Shown here: piece by piece, positions 22,712 through 33,759 of the stretch
Numbering within the stretch: the stretch's first letter is position 1
Layout: every line of letters begins with the position of its first letter
Source of the DNA: Catenaria anguillulae PL171
Lineage: Eukaryota > Blastocladiomycota > Blastocladiomycetes > Blastocladiales > Catenariaceae
Length of the DNA: 64,000 nt
Direction: 5' to 3'
NCBI GenBank assembly: GCA_002102555.1
Contig: MCFL01000027.1
Coordinates: forward strand, 248,001-312,000
Program-made: the position numbers and the translations under genes
Notes under the pieces: model-generated
Told to the model about the DNA's origin: nothing
Databases searched by the model: none
Seen by the model: only the letters and a program-made list of their open reading frames with translations

Positions 22712-25049
22712 AGGCGTTGTTTGTGAAGTGGAGGATGGGGGCTGGGATCAAGCGGGCGGCGGCCGATTGCTGTGCACGGGCCAGAAGCTCGGCGGGATCG
22801 ATCGTGTCCCTGCGGCGTCAGTTTGAGGGGGCGGTATTCATGTCAAAGCTTTCATGTATTTGAAGATGGCATTGAAAGGACAGTGGGCAACGAAGGGAAC
22901 ACGAAGCAGCTGGTTCAGGGCGGCGGAGGTGGGGAGGGCACGTTGTGATGAGCAGGCGCGGGATCGGCGTTGGGAGAGCGTGTTGGATCGGCAGACCTTG
23001 TTCAGAGCGTTGGCTTGAGTGGCTTGAAGCAGATCTGAGGCAGTGTGTCAGGTACGTCTTTGGAAAAAATCATGTTTACTCATTACGACGGCTCGTTCAC
23101 AATGGCACCTCACGCAATCATGCTGCACACTATGCCCACGCCAACGGCCATCAAGTCCTCGTCTCCCCTTCCTCTTGCGGGTCATTTCCGCCCTTGTCGC
23201 AAGCGCGGATCACGACAGATCGAGCGCACGCCTTCTCAACGCCCGCTTGCCGACTCTCGCCGCACCGCGCCATGGACAGAATGTGCTAAGTAAGGTCTTC
23301 AATTCGTACCGGCTTCCTTCGGCGGCTGCGACCAGGGCAACAATGGTGGCGGTAGGGCCCAAAAAGGACAGCAGGCAAGCAGCGCCGATCGCATCACAAT
23401 CCCATTGATCTGGCCACAATCACGACCGGGTATCACCAAGTCTACCAAAAGGAGCAGTACTTTTGCCCAAAAGGTCGGACATCATGATTAACGGTTTACC
23501 ACCAAGCGGCTTCTTGAGATGGGTTATGGCGTGGACGACATTGCATTTGCAATTGGTTGATCGAATTCCGTCATGGAAACGATCTATGGTCACAACGCCA
23601 TCGCGGACAGGGTAATTGCTCTCTTCTTGTCCGTCCCGATATGCTCACAGCTGACCGCTTTCTGATCCTTCAGGCTCACGACGGCGCGGCTGGGTTTTCA
23701 TCCGCTGTAATGGTTTGATCTCGTCCGCTGTTTTTCCCTTTCGTCGTGCTGTTCCCGGGTGGGTCGCGTGGCGTGGCTGGCCCTTGCACAGTTGAGCGCG
23801 CGTGGGTTTGGGGCACGCTACATGCCTCTCTGTCTGCTGGTCGCTCCACTCAACTTGGCTCTTGGTCTGTTCTTCGCCATTGACAACGAAATCGAGCGCG
23901 TTTTCTATTTCTCCGGCAGGGGCATCAACGTGGTATGCGAATCCAGCAGGCATCCTTGTTCGATGGAAAGTTGACCTCCGTGATACCTTTTTGATTTCCT
24001 TCTCAGACGTCCACGAGCTTCTCGTTGATCGCAAGTCTAGCCCTTTGTTTCGACTCCCCAGAAACGTCTCGTTTGTCTTGTGGGATGCCGGCCTCGTCAA
24101 AGTGACAAGATTGAAGCCCCGCATCTTTCCGCCCATTCCCCACACTGGGAATTCGAGCTGACGACCTTCTTCAGCACACATGGTGACACTTGTTCGATCT
24201 TCCGCGATCCAACGGGTGCAAATGATTCTCAGAGTCTCCACCATCTAGGGCAATCGTACATATTGCTGCTTTTTGTTATCAAGCGTGTCCCGATTGGAGT
24301 GGTTGTTGATGTCGTTGTCATTTCGGGTCCAATGAACAATGCCATTCTCGAGGCCGTGCAGGCCTGATGGAATCGTTGGCGAGTTGTTGGAATTGTGAGT
24401 ACGAGTTGTGACATGTGCTTTGCTTTGCTTTGCTTTGCTTTCGATGTGCTTGCATTCAAGGATTGGGATTCGTGTCTTTGTACTTCTTTCGCAAGCAGTA
24501 CCCCTTGCACTTTTTAAACAAGGCATGTGGCCTTGTATATCGATTTCGTGTCACTTTCCACCCGAGTTTGCTGCACCTTCCTCCACTCGACATGTCAAAG
24601 CATCGTTTGTTGTTAAAGCGTCTTTCGAAAATCCCATTTTGAATACCGCCATGTGTCGACCGGTTGTCATTTTGGTCCTTACACACAACAAGCTCACAGA
24701 CGAAATACCCATTGCCTGAGTCTTCTTTATGGCACCATGATCGAGCAGTCAGTAGCATCGTGGTTAAGCACATTGCCCTTGTTCTCGCAGCCCGACGACG
24801 TTACACCTGCCTGCTTCCGCACCCACGACGTCGCATTCAGCGTTACAGCGAGTCTGTCCGCGTCAGGTTGCACCGATCCTTTTCCTCAATTTGAAATGCT
24901 TCCATGACCAAACCCATGCCGTCTCGACATGCACGTTTGCCGGGCAGCAGGCCAAATCAAGAAAGAAAAAAGCATACCTACCTAGCGACGCTGAGATGTA
25001 CGTATCCCATCCACAACAACACATTACAAAATCACACAAGAATAACCTT
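22712..25049. other. Gene-poor stretch, possible decayed transposase
   Basis: No intact gene can be built here. On the plus strand at 23517-23558 a helix-turn-helix-like segment (RLLEMGYGVDDIAFAIG) is flanked by short frames with mixed motifs such as VSFVLWDAGLVKVTRL (about 24067-24114) and GVVVDVVVISGPMNNAILE (about 24298-24354). The order would fit a worn Tc1/IS630-like DDE transposon, but no frame is continuous. A (TTTGC)4 microsatellite lies at 24419-24440. Confidence 0.25.
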
Positions 25050-26121
25050 TTACAACTCGTCATTGCCCTCCTCGGCCTGCTTATCTTGGCCGTTTCCCGC
25101 CACCGCGGCCTCAATGTCGCCCAACGTCTTCTTTTCCTCGACCTTGATCTCGCCGCAATCCTCAATCACCACGTCCTTCTTGGGCGCATCCGACCAGTTG
25201 GTGGGCGTCGACTCGATCTTCTTAACCACTTCAAAGCCTTGGAGGACTTTGCCAAAGACAACGTGACGACCATCGAGCCACGACGTGACGACGGTCGTGA
25301 TGAAGAATTGCGACCCGTTCTGTTGTCACAGAGATGAGTCGGTGAGTTTTTGGGGGTTGAATCGACAAGGAACAGAAGCGCCAAACATACCGTATCAGGC
25401 CCAGCATTCGCCATCGAAAGGTATCCAGGGGCTTCGTGGGCAAGGTCAAAGTTCTCGTCCTGGAATTTCTCGCCGTAGATGCTGCGAGATCAAGAAGGGG
25501 TGGTTAGACCAAGGATTGGAGACGACAACGTGAGTGAGTGAATATGTACCTCTTGCCACCGCGGCCGTTGCCGTGGGTGAAGTCGCCACCTGTTAGCAGC
25601 GAAGCAAGGTGAGAAGCGAGCCCGCAAGACACGACATTCAGATTGTAGTGGCGTATGTATACCTTGGATCATGAAGTTGGAAATGACACGGTGGAATTTG
25701 GAGCCCTTGTACCCAAAGCCCTTTTCGCCCGTCGACAGCTTGACAAAGTTCTCGACTGTGCCAGACAATGCCAGCGTCCGTCAGCATATGACATTGATCG
25801 AAACGCCGGGTTGCGTGTGCATCGTGATCGTGGGGTACGCTACGCACCAGTCTTGGGGACGACATCACCAAAGAGACCAATCACAACGCGGCCAGCCTTT
25901 TCCTCGCCAATCTTGATGTCAAAGTACACCTTGTGCGTGACGACGGCATCTGTGAATCGAGATCATGAAGCGAGCCCGTGTCAGAAATGGTCTGGGCTGC
26001 CGCGGTCACACATGGCGGACGAACCCTTGGCCTTCAGCTTGGCGGCCTTGGCCGAGCGCGCGTTGTAGAGGAAGGCGGCGACAATCACGAGGAGCGTGAG
26101 GAGGAGCTTTGAGTAATCCAT
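25050..26121 (-). CDS. ER-type cyclophilin, peptidyl-prolyl cis-trans isomerase
   Basis: Six exons close in frame: 26121-26025, 25949-25848, 25755-25663, 25589-25550, 25481-25391, 25319-25050, giving 230 residues. An N-terminal signal or anchor ([19 protein letters not shown]) leads into the cyclophilin core: [73 protein letters not shown] and [12 protein letters not shown]. The catalytic Arg (FHRV), the Phe/Met pair and the Trp of the cyclosporin pocket are present. The chain ends EEGNDEL, and NDEL reads as a variant of the HDEL/KDEL retrieval signal. It would isomerise prolines in secretory proteins. It is the cyclophilin B / yeast CPR5 type. Confidence 0.93.
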
Positions 26122-26377
26122 GGTTGCTGTAAGCTTGGTGATACAGTGATGAATCTGCTTGCTTCAAGGTGGGGCGACGAAGTGAAAGAGATAGCGAGGG
26201 CACCGTGACTTTGGGGTTTTTGGCCTTCAACACAACTTAAAGCGCATCGGCGTCGCCGTCGCCGTCTCGCGTGATCGCTCACACACACTCAGCTGCAGGC
26301 AATGGCGCGAGACCCTCAGCGCACTTCTTTCCGTTTGCCACGTCAGCACGAGCATACACACCTTACATGCAACTATC

Positions 26378-27304
26378 ATGAATCAAGCGCCAAAGGCACG
26401 CAAGATCAAATCCGACCCGGCTAGCCTCGCCCACGAAGCGTATCGGCTCCTCCAACAAGTCGCTGCCGCCCGGTCTGTTGTCGACCTGTTGTGATGGCCT
26501 GTTTGGTAGATAGGACCGAGACTGAGAACGTTGACTGCGCCGTAAATTACTCAGACACAAACGCCTCGTCATTGCCCTGGCCGGCTGCCCCGGGAATGGC
26601 AAGTCAACTGTGGCACAAGCACTCGCGGCCGCCGTCAACGATGTGGCCATGAAAGAGGGAGGGTGCGAGTGTGCGATCGCAGTGTCAATGGACGGGTTCC
26701 ATTACCCAAAGGCTATCCTGCAAACATTTGTCGTATGCTACAACACTCTCCTGTCTTGCTTGTCATCCACAACTGACGGCATCCTGTCGACGCGAAACAG
26801 GATCCAATGCTCGCCCACGCTCGCCGAGGCGCTCCATTCACATTTGACGCCCCAGCATACTTGGCGAGCATCTCATCACTCGCGACGGCGACGGCGTCTG
26901 GCGACATCTTGTGGCCCGACTTTGACCACGCCGCAGGTGATCCAGTTGCCAATGCGACCCGAATTACGTCAAATCACACCATTGTGATTGTGGAAGGTCT
27001 TTACGTGCTTTCATCGGCCTGTGCGGACATCAAACCGAAATCAAGTTCTGGACAATTGTCGCACTTGATGCCTCAACCCGAATGGTCGCAGGCCGCGTCG
27101 CTGGTCCATGAGCGGTGGTGGGTTGAAGTGTCGCCGGGCGAAGTGGCAGAAACAAGGTTGGCCGAGCGACATGTGCGGACTGGATTGGCAAAGGACATGG
27201 ACAGCGCACGGGCACGGATTCAGGGCAACGATGCGTTGAATGCCAAGTGGGTGATTGCCTCAATTGATTGGAATGGGGTCCATGTCATTGTGGACAACTC
27301 GTAA
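26378..27304 (+). CDS. P-loop kinase of the uridine kinase/phosphoribulokinase group, YFH7-like
   Basis: Exons 26378-26472, 26555-26732 and 26801-27304 give 258 residues. The Walker A loop is AGCPGNGKST, followed by VSMDGFHYPKAIL, HARRGAPFTFDA, WPDFDHAAGDPVANA, a VEGLYVL strand, and ERWWVEVSPGEVAETRLAERHV with RIQGNDALNA, the order found in YFH7 (YFR007W) and bacterial FrcK-like kinases. The substrate is not known for this group. An extra stretch after VEGLYVL (SSACADIKPKSSSGQL) is unusual and might be a retained in-frame intron. Confidence 0.82.
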
Positions 27305-27356
27305 ACATGCACTATGAATAAAGAACATACACACGATACATTCATGACGACTTTCT

Positions 27357-28421
27357 TCACACCTTGCCTTGACGATGGTGCCTTTTCAGCCACTCTGGCC
27401 CGCTTGCCGGTACCTTGACTTCCTCACAACACCACCCAGCTCGCCACTCATCCACTGACCCAGGCCCCTTCGGCCCTCCACGCCACCACTGTGACGCCCC
27501 GCCCAAGTACCGCAACAGATTGGGCCTTGGGATCAACCGCTCGATCCAATGCGCATGAACTTTGCCCTCGCGATTAAACGTGTACATGGCCACGCCCTCG
27601 ATCTGGTCCAGGTCCGCGTCGCTCAGCGGCTGCATGGGCGTCAGGAGCCGTACAAGGTACCGGTGGCGAGGGAGGCCAGTCAGCAGAAACGTCACGCGCA
27701 GTGCGCCGTCCTCGTCGTCGCGCACATCACGTGGCAGTAAAGGAGTCGACGAACCGCCTTGGCCGGTGGGCTCTGGAGCCAACGGATCATCATCCGGGCC
27801 CGTGAGCAGATTGGTATCCTGGACCTCTGGGTGGCGCAACTGGACCAGGCGCGTGAGCGACAGTTGCGGGTTCATGTAGTACAAGTGAAGGAGCACGCGC
27901 AGGGCCTTGGATGCGAGCAGGTATTGGCGTAACGACGTCAGGTGCAGGCGCGAGTGCGGGTCGTAGAAGCGCATGTCGGGCGAGTAAATGTCGGTGGTGG
28001 TGAGGCCCGAGGCACAAAAGTGGTCTAGGTCGTTGCGCAACACATGGACGGCGCGGCCCATGTTGAGATGACGATTGCGCTCCTGGTCCTGTTGCTCTTG
28101 TTCGCTGGGACTGGACGAGTACGGACGGCGGGAATGGCGCTTTGTACATGGATCGATCGTGGACAGCGGCTGAGGCGGCAACGACGCCGCCCGGCCCGCT
28201 GAGAAGAAGTGATGGGTTGCTGTCTCAAGCGCAATTGTGTGAAGGCATGGCGATCCGGCTGCCGCGGTTATCCGGCAGGACGACCAAAGCGCAATTTGTG
28301 CAGGTGCTGCCGTGGGGAGCCCCAGCAGCTGGACCGGCAGGCGGCGGCAGTGGCGGGCAGTGGACAAAGCGGCGGTCTTGGTGGCAATCATGATGGTATT
28401 GGGCCGAGTCGAGGTGGTCAC
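27357..28421 (-). CDS. DUF2358-like protein, probably mitochondrial
   Basis: Single-exon gene of 354 residues. The N-terminus is rich in Arg, Ala and Ser with no acidic residues (KTAALSTARHCRRLPVQLL) and fits a mitochondrial import signal. From about residue 120 it carries NMGRAVHVLRNDLDHFCASG, TTDIYSPDMRFYDPHSRLH and LRQYLLASKALRVLLHLYYM, which resembles the DUF2358 fold (NTF2-like) of unknown function. The C-terminal half has a strand-rich part (VAMYTFNREGKVHAHWIERL) consistent with that fold. Its 3' end converges with the YFH7-like gene, 52 bp apart. Confidence 0.6.
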   Translation of the reverse strand: MTTSTRPNTIMIATKTAALSTARHCRRLPVQLLGLPTAAPAQIALWSSCRITAAAGSPCLHTIALETATHHFFSAGRAASLPPQPLSTIDPCTKRHSRRPYSSSPSEQEQQDQERNRHLNMGRAVHVLRNDLDHFCASGLTTTDIYSPDMRFYDPHSRLHLTSLRQYLLASKALRVLLHLYYMNPQLSLTRLVQLRHPEVQDTNLLTGPDDDPLAPEPTGQGGSSTPLLPRDVRDDEDGALRVTFLLTGLPRHRYLVRLLTPMQPLSDADLDQIEGVAMYTFNREGKVHAHWIERLIPRPNLLRYLGGASQWWRGGPKGPGSVDEWRAGWCCEEVKVPASGPEWLKRHHRQGKV

Positions 28422-28775
28422 TCATTCAATACTGGCGAGAGAGAGAGCGAAGAAAGTCTCTTCACGCATTCATGTGCATTGCATCATGATCCATCATGAT
28501 TCCATTTGAGTTGTGGGCATTGGGCATTGGGGAGGGCCGGCCATGCCATGTCTCGCAGGCTGGATGGGCCTATTCCTCTGTGTCTCGGATGTGTCATATC
28601 GAGATCGAACGGGGTTACCTTTGATGGTTGTTTTGGCCCTTGAGTCTTGATCTTGGCGCTGTGGCCCTTCCGGAGGAGGAATTAGACTGGGAATGAGAGA
28701 AGACTGCCCCTGTGTGTCAGAAATGTGGTGGTGCATTGAAATTGTGACGTTGTGACAATGAAGACATGATATCTG
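28422..28775. other. Intergenic region
   Basis: Promoter side of the DUF2358-like gene and 3' flank of the Rab GEF gene. Nothing else is seen. Confidence 0.45.
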
Positions 28776-31487
28776 CTACTCGCTCGCTTTTGCCTCCTCA
28801 ACGACGACCTTGACCTGTTGCTGCTGCAGTTGCTGCTGCTCCGGCTTGACCGGTGCCGCTATGGAACCCGGATCCTTGGTGCTTCCATCTTTCAGTTGCT
28901 CGTCTCGCCCACTCCCCTCAATCTTGCTAGGCCCACCACCCAGTGGAGCTGCTGGAACCGGCACTTGATCCGCACCTGCCGCTTCTGCCGCTCGACTGGC
29001 GGCCTCATCCCTTGCCTTGACCACACGCTCCACGACCTCATGTCCCTCAAACAAGTCCTCATTCCCGGGCAGCGGAATCGCAAGCCGTGCCATAAACATG
29101 CGCTGCCTCAGGCGGCACAGGTCGGACCACAGCGCCCCCACAAACTCGGGCGTCAGTGGTACCGTGGGCTCCAGGTCAACATGCACTTGTGGCTGAGCGG
29201 GTTGTGGTTGGACGGGCGAATTGCGGCCATTGCCACCCGATGGCGAAGGGTCGCGCGCCACGCCCGCGGCCGACGAGGACGAGGACGAGATACCACCCCC
29301 AAACAAGCTGGCGCTAAATGCCGAGAGGGACGAGGGCAAGGACGTGGATGCCGTTGAGGGCGACGCGTCGCCGCCAGTGCCGCTGGTCGTGGCACCACCA
29401 TTTGTGGCGGGTTCCAACGCCGATGCAGGCGTGTTGGCAGTGGGCGCGGGCGACTGTGCGCCGTACCGTGAGCTCAGGCTCGCCGTGACGGTCGAGAAGC
29501 GTTGAAACAGAGCTGCGGTCGAAAACTTGTCTTGTGCTTGACTCGGCTGCTGCTGCTGCTGCTGGTCGCCCGCCTCATTGGTTCCCTCCCTGGACCTCCC
29601 GCCGTCACTCTCGGCTCCAGCATCTGATCCACTGCGAACGTGGCCGGCGCCCATCAACCTTGTCCTTGGCACAATGCCAGCGGCCAGCCTTCTCAAATAC
29701 GCAAACATTTGGCAAACAGCCACGAGCTTTCCCCGACACAACTTGCACACGGGCCGCGGAGTATCTGCATCCGACAAGGCCACCACCGTGAGTGGCGCCA
29801 AATTGACAATGGGCGTGCCGCACCCCCAACACTCGCACGTGTCGGGCGCATACTCGAGCGGCTCGTCATTTTCGTGCTCGTGCTCGCCCGCAAACAAGCT
29901 TGTCGCATGTGTTGTTGGCGACCCTGTTGGCGAGTACCCTGAACTGGATGGCGCAGGCGGGACAAGCGGGCCACCAGGTACGGCAAATCCGGCCACGCCC
30001 GCCGACCCGAAACTTTGCAATGCCGGCAACAAACTCTTTGCGGCCGACCGGAGCGCCGTCGATCCGCCACCCGTCTTTGGCTTTCTCTTGACCAAAATGG
30101 GCGTGCGGCGAGGCATGATGGCAAGCGCGTTGGACGACACGGCACCCGCCAGCGATTTCTTTTGCAGCCACGAGATGGCGGGGAAGGCAAGCGTGGGTTT
30201 CACGTCTTCTTCAAATAGCCGTTCCATAAACTTTGTGCGATAAAGAGCGTTTTCGCGGTCGGCGGCTGTCAGGTAGTTTGTGTGTCGGCCGGTTGGGGCA
30301 AACAGTGTCGTGAGGAAGGTGTGGAATTCAGACGCAAGGTGCGGGTGCAAGGTGGGTGTGGCGGTCGTAGTGAGTGGGGCGGCGGCAATTGCACTGCCTC
30401 GACGTGAGGTTGGGACGGGTTGCGGGCTTGGGGGAATGGCGAGTGTATCTGCAGTGCCGGTGACGAGGGCAGTGGGGGTGGCCGCGGCAATGAGTGTGGG
30501 CGGAACAAGGGTGATGGGCAGTGCGTCAGACTGCCATTCTTCCCCGGCCGTGTTGGGTGGCCGCGCGACTTGGGTGGTCGAGGGTGGGCCATTGGCCGTT
30601 TCGGCTGCTGCGCCATCCGCATCGGATGCAATGCCGTCGTCGTCTTCCAACAAGCGCTTGAGTCCCGCCAGCTCAATCCGCAACGACTCGACCACGCCCT
30701 CTGCATCACGCAACCTGGTCTCTGCCATAAACGCCCTGCGCTCTGCATGTGCGCGCAACATGCTTTGCTCCTTGACCATATTGTTTGCCTGATCAAACAA
30801 GCTCACGCTAAGTGACTCGTACTCTGCATCGATGGCCCGCCGGCTCACTTCCATCTCGTGATTGCGCTCCTCTTCGTGGCGGAGCTGCGTCGACATGTGC
30901 TCCATGCGTTCGCGCAGCTTGGACATTTCCGCGAGCGCAGATTCAAAGGCAACGGCATGCGACTGAGCGCGACCGAGCTCTTCTTCGAGAGCGTTGACGG
31001 CGCGTTGCAGTTGGGATTCGCGCAGCGAGGATTGGGAGAGTTGGATGCGCAGGTCGTTGACGAGTTCGGGCGTGATGGAGGCCGGGTCGTCGAGGGGCGG
31101 CAGAGGCGACGTCATGGCGGCGGCGGTGGGAGAGGCCGGTGTGGATGTGGCCGCGGCTGCGGCCGGCATGGAATCATTGCCACCGCGCGAAGGCTCCAGG
31201 GCCGGGTCAGCTTGGGTGTTAGTCAGCGCCGGTTGGGTGACAGTGGTCGCGGCGGCCGTGGTGGGCGTGGCGGGCGAGGGCGGTGTCTCGATGGCCTGCT
31301 TGACGACCGAGCTGAGGCGCTCCGAGATGGGGACACGGTCCCGGCCAGACAGCGAGGGTGCGGGCGACGTGGAAGTGGAGGCCGCGGACGAGGACGTGAC
31401 CGAGATGGCCGACACGGGGCGCGAGGGCCGCGTGGGCGGATTGGGTGGGGTGCCAGCAGTGCCAGTGGCGGTGGCAGTGGGCTCCAT
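28776..31487 (-). CDS. SEC2: Sec2/Rabin8-type Rab guanine nucleotide exchange factor
   Basis: Single-exon gene; I take the ATG at 31487 (MEPTATATGTAGTPP), giving 903 residues, because the longer frame runs into the divergent RAD51-paralogue gene. After a Ser/Pro/Thr-rich N-terminus a long coiled coil (about residues 145-270: QRAVNALEEELGRAQSHAV, AIDAEYESLSVSLFDQANNM) contains the Sec2 signature YESLSVSLFDQANNMV. A second conserved block is FMERLFEEDVKPTLAFPAIS, then WLQKKSLAGAV, as in Sec2 and Rab3IL1, and a Cys cluster (CECWGCGTPIV ... CKLC) follows. The rest is low complexity. It would activate a Sec4/Rab8 GTPase on secretory vesicles for polarised exocytosis. Confidence 0.78.
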   Translation of the reverse strand: MEPTATATGTAGTPPNPPTRPSRPVSAISVTSSSAASTSTSPAPSLSGRDRVPISERLSSVVKQAIETPPSPATPTTAAATTVTQPALTNTQADPALEPSRGGNDSMPAAAAATSTPASPTAAAMTSPLPPLDDPASITPELVNDLRIQLSQSSLRESQLQRAVNALEEELGRAQSHAVAFESALAEMSKLRERMEHMSTQLRHEEERNHEMEVSRRAIDAEYESLSVSLFDQANNMVKEQSMLRAHAERRAFMAETRLRDAEGVVESLRIELAGLKRLLEDDDGIASDADGAAAETANGPPSTTQVARPPNTAGEEWQSDALPITLVPPTLIAAATPTALVTGTADTLAIPPSPQPVPTSRRGSAIAAAPLTTTATPTLHPHLASEFHTFLTTLFAPTGRHTNYLTAADRENALYRTKFMERLFEEDVKPTLAFPAISWLQKKSLAGAVSSNALAIMPRRTPILVKRKPKTGGGSTALRSAAKSLLPALQSFGSAGVAGFAVPGGPLVPPAPSSSGYSPTGSPTTHATSLFAGEHEHENDEPLEYAPDTCECWGCGTPIVNLAPLTVVALSDADTPRPVCKLCRGKLVAVCQMFAYLRRLAAGIVPRTRLMGAGHVRSGSDAGAESDGGRSREGTNEAGDQQQQQQPSQAQDKFSTAALFQRFSTVTASLSSRYGAQSPAPTANTPASALEPATNGGATTSGTGGDASPSTASTSLPSSLSAFSASLFGGGISSSSSSAAGVARDPSPSGGNGRNSPVQPQPAQPQVHVDLEPTVPLTPEFVGALWSDLCRLRQRMFMARLAIPLPGNEDLFEGHEVVERVVKARDEAASRAAEAAGADQVPVPAAPLGGGPSKIEGSGRDEQLKDGSTKDPGSIAAPVKPEQQQLQQQQVKVVVEEAKASE

Positions 31488-31769
31488 GACAGATTGACGG
31501 ATGATGGGTTTCGGGAGAGTGTGTAATCGTCGTGTTGAGAGCGTGGTTGAAATACCGTGCGCAAGGGGGAGAAGACGTTCTCGGCTGTCCGAACGTGAAC
31601 GCCGTTGGTGTGCTCTGATCTGGTCAGATGCGCTGTGCGGCAGCGTGAGTGAGAGAGTGGCGGTCGCAGTCGCAGTCGCGGTCGCGGTCGAGGTCGAGGT
31701 CGTGCGCGACGGGCCAACGTGCGGGCCCTCTTGATCTCTAATCGTCATCAATGAAACTTGTATTACACG

Positions 31770-33009
31770 ATGGCTACACTCAACGATGCAGACGCTCCTC
31801 TCGCAGACCCTGCGCAATCGGGCCCGCAACCCCCACCACGCTCTGTCCGCACCGAGCAACTGCGGTCCCTCCCTTGCGATGCTCTCGCCCGTGATCAACC
31901 AGCAAGTTCTGGCCAAGACCACCATCACCATGAGGTGCACGACCGCGTCGTCGCTCGGCTCCAGCAGCTCAAGTACCGCACCTCTTCCAAGCTCTTCCGC
32001 TATGCCGACCACCTGGCCATGGCCATGCCCGACCCGCAAGACAAGCTTCTTGTCTCGCACTTTGCCGGCCAGGCTGCGCAATTGCTCGCACCACCCATCT
32101 CCTCGGCCGCCGACCTTGTTCCCAACTTGATCCAAGCCAACAACACTCGCGCCATCACTTCAGGTCGTCCATCGCTTGACTCTTTGCTCTGTAGCGGACG
32201 TGGTGGATGGCTGCCCGGTCGCTTGTACGAGCTGGCGGGTGCAGCTGGCTCGGGCAAGACCGAGTTCCTCTACTCGATGGTTGCCGCCAATTTGCTTGCA
32301 TTGCCTCCGCAATCCACCATTGTGTGGATCGACTCGGTGCTCGGCTTTTCGCCACAGCGGCTTGCTGGACACCTTGCGGCACAAGTCGGCCAGCAGCTCG
32401 AAGCCGCTCAACTCAGTTCCCTGGTACGCCAAGTTGTCCTTCTGCCGCCATTCCGTCATACTCGTGCCGTGCCACAAACATGAGACTGATCCCGTCACAG
32501 TTGAACCGTGTCCAAGTCGCCCAATGCCCATCCACCGATGCATTCTTCCCGCTGATGGCTGCTATCAACCGCACCCTCTCCTCGCGCAACCATTCTCCTT
32601 TCAGCTCCACCCGCCTCATCATCCTCGACTCGATCCATGCCCTTCTCGCACCCACTGTCGGCGACTCATCCGACCAATGGCTCTTTCTCGCCCGCCAAGT
32701 CGCCGTCCAACTCAAGCACCTTGCGCAAGCATTGTCTGTGCCTATCATTGTCACCAACAATGCGTCTCGGTGGAACAAGCGCAACAAGCCCGCGCTGGGC
32801 CAGGCGTGGCAGCATTGCGTCGATGAAGGTCTGGTCTTGTTTGAGGACGAAAAGGGCAAGCGTAAGGTTGCGGTGTTGAAGAGTGGACATTTGGTACGTT
32901 TTCGGCTGTGCGGCTGCGAGTCGCTTGAGCGAGGCACTGACGGCGAGATTTGTGACGTTAGAGTGTACCAGTGTCGGTCAATGTTCCGTTCATGAACTTG
33001 GCTGCTTGA
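31770..33009 (+). CDS. RAD51 paralogue (RecA-family ATPase)
   Basis: Exons 31770-32423, 32501-32893 and 32962-33009 give 364 residues. The RecA core has AITSGRPSLDSLL, GRLYELAGAAGSGKTEFLYS (Walker A GAAGSGKT), TIVWIDSVLGFSP, SSTRLIILDSIHALLAP (Walker B) and VPIIVTNNASRWNKRNKPAL with GQAWQHCV, the pattern of XRCC3, RAD51D and Rad57 relatives. The N-terminus is disordered and His-rich. It would assist Rad51 filament assembly in homologous recombination. I cannot decide which paralogue it is. It is divergent from the SEC2-type gene, with 282 bp between starts. Confidence 0.72.
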
Positions 33010-33759
33010 AGATGGTGCACGGCCCATGCCACCATCAAGCACCATGCGTGATTCATTTGACGGCCTTGAAGGCAAGCGGTATGGATTCCCTACAGCTCAT
33101 GCACCCATTTCATTCCTTTGCCAAACTCATCCTGCATTGATTTGCTAGCTGGAAACAGGGAGACCACACGACAACTGAAGCCCACTTGCAAGTTGCCAAC
33201 ACTCAACACTCGATGGAACGCAACCGGCCACGTATGTACGCCGATGCTCAATAATCAATATGTCCATGCAAGCTCCTCACCGTCTCGCCTCGAGCGTCTG
33301 CCCACCGCCCAAGTCGCCTGGCCGCCACGATCCAGCGACTGCAACGGCTATCTTGATTTAACGACCCGGGCATGCAGCCCCACCGATGGCACTCATTTTC
33401 ATACTGGCTGATTGCGACAGCGCACAGAAGAAAGGATCATTCAGCTCCTCATTCACTGGTTTTTACAAGGGGACGCTCGGGAACGCACCTCAGCCAAAGT
33501 GCAGAGGTTTGGGATCTGCTCAACCAAATAGTCGCCGTGATTTGGGTGTCAGTCAAGTTATGTATACACTCATTCAAAACGTCAATGTATGGCAATACTT
33601 GTGCAAACGCCTCACAGCGGGCGGCATTGCCTTCCAATATAGATACTAACAAGCTGCCGCTGCGCCGACCCCACGAACCCCGATCTCGCGCTCTTCCTCG
33701 GCTCCCCTTCCTGCATGTCCCTGTCCCAAACCCCGCGCCTCGACTGCCGCACCAGGGCT
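33010..33759. other. Intergenic region, convergent 3' ends
   Basis: No gene or repeat is supported in these 750 bp between the RAD51 paralogue and the channel gene. Confidence 0.45.

Noticed and set aside
23645-24244. 199-codon minus-strand frame
   Set aside because: Composition is Arg/Thr/Lys-rich without motifs, and weak transposon-like signals lie on the opposite strand.
31488-32135. N-terminal extension of the Sec2-type frame
   Set aside because: It overlaps the start and first exon of the divergent RAD51-paralogue gene and is of low complexity; the ATG at 31487 gives a normal Sec2-like start.
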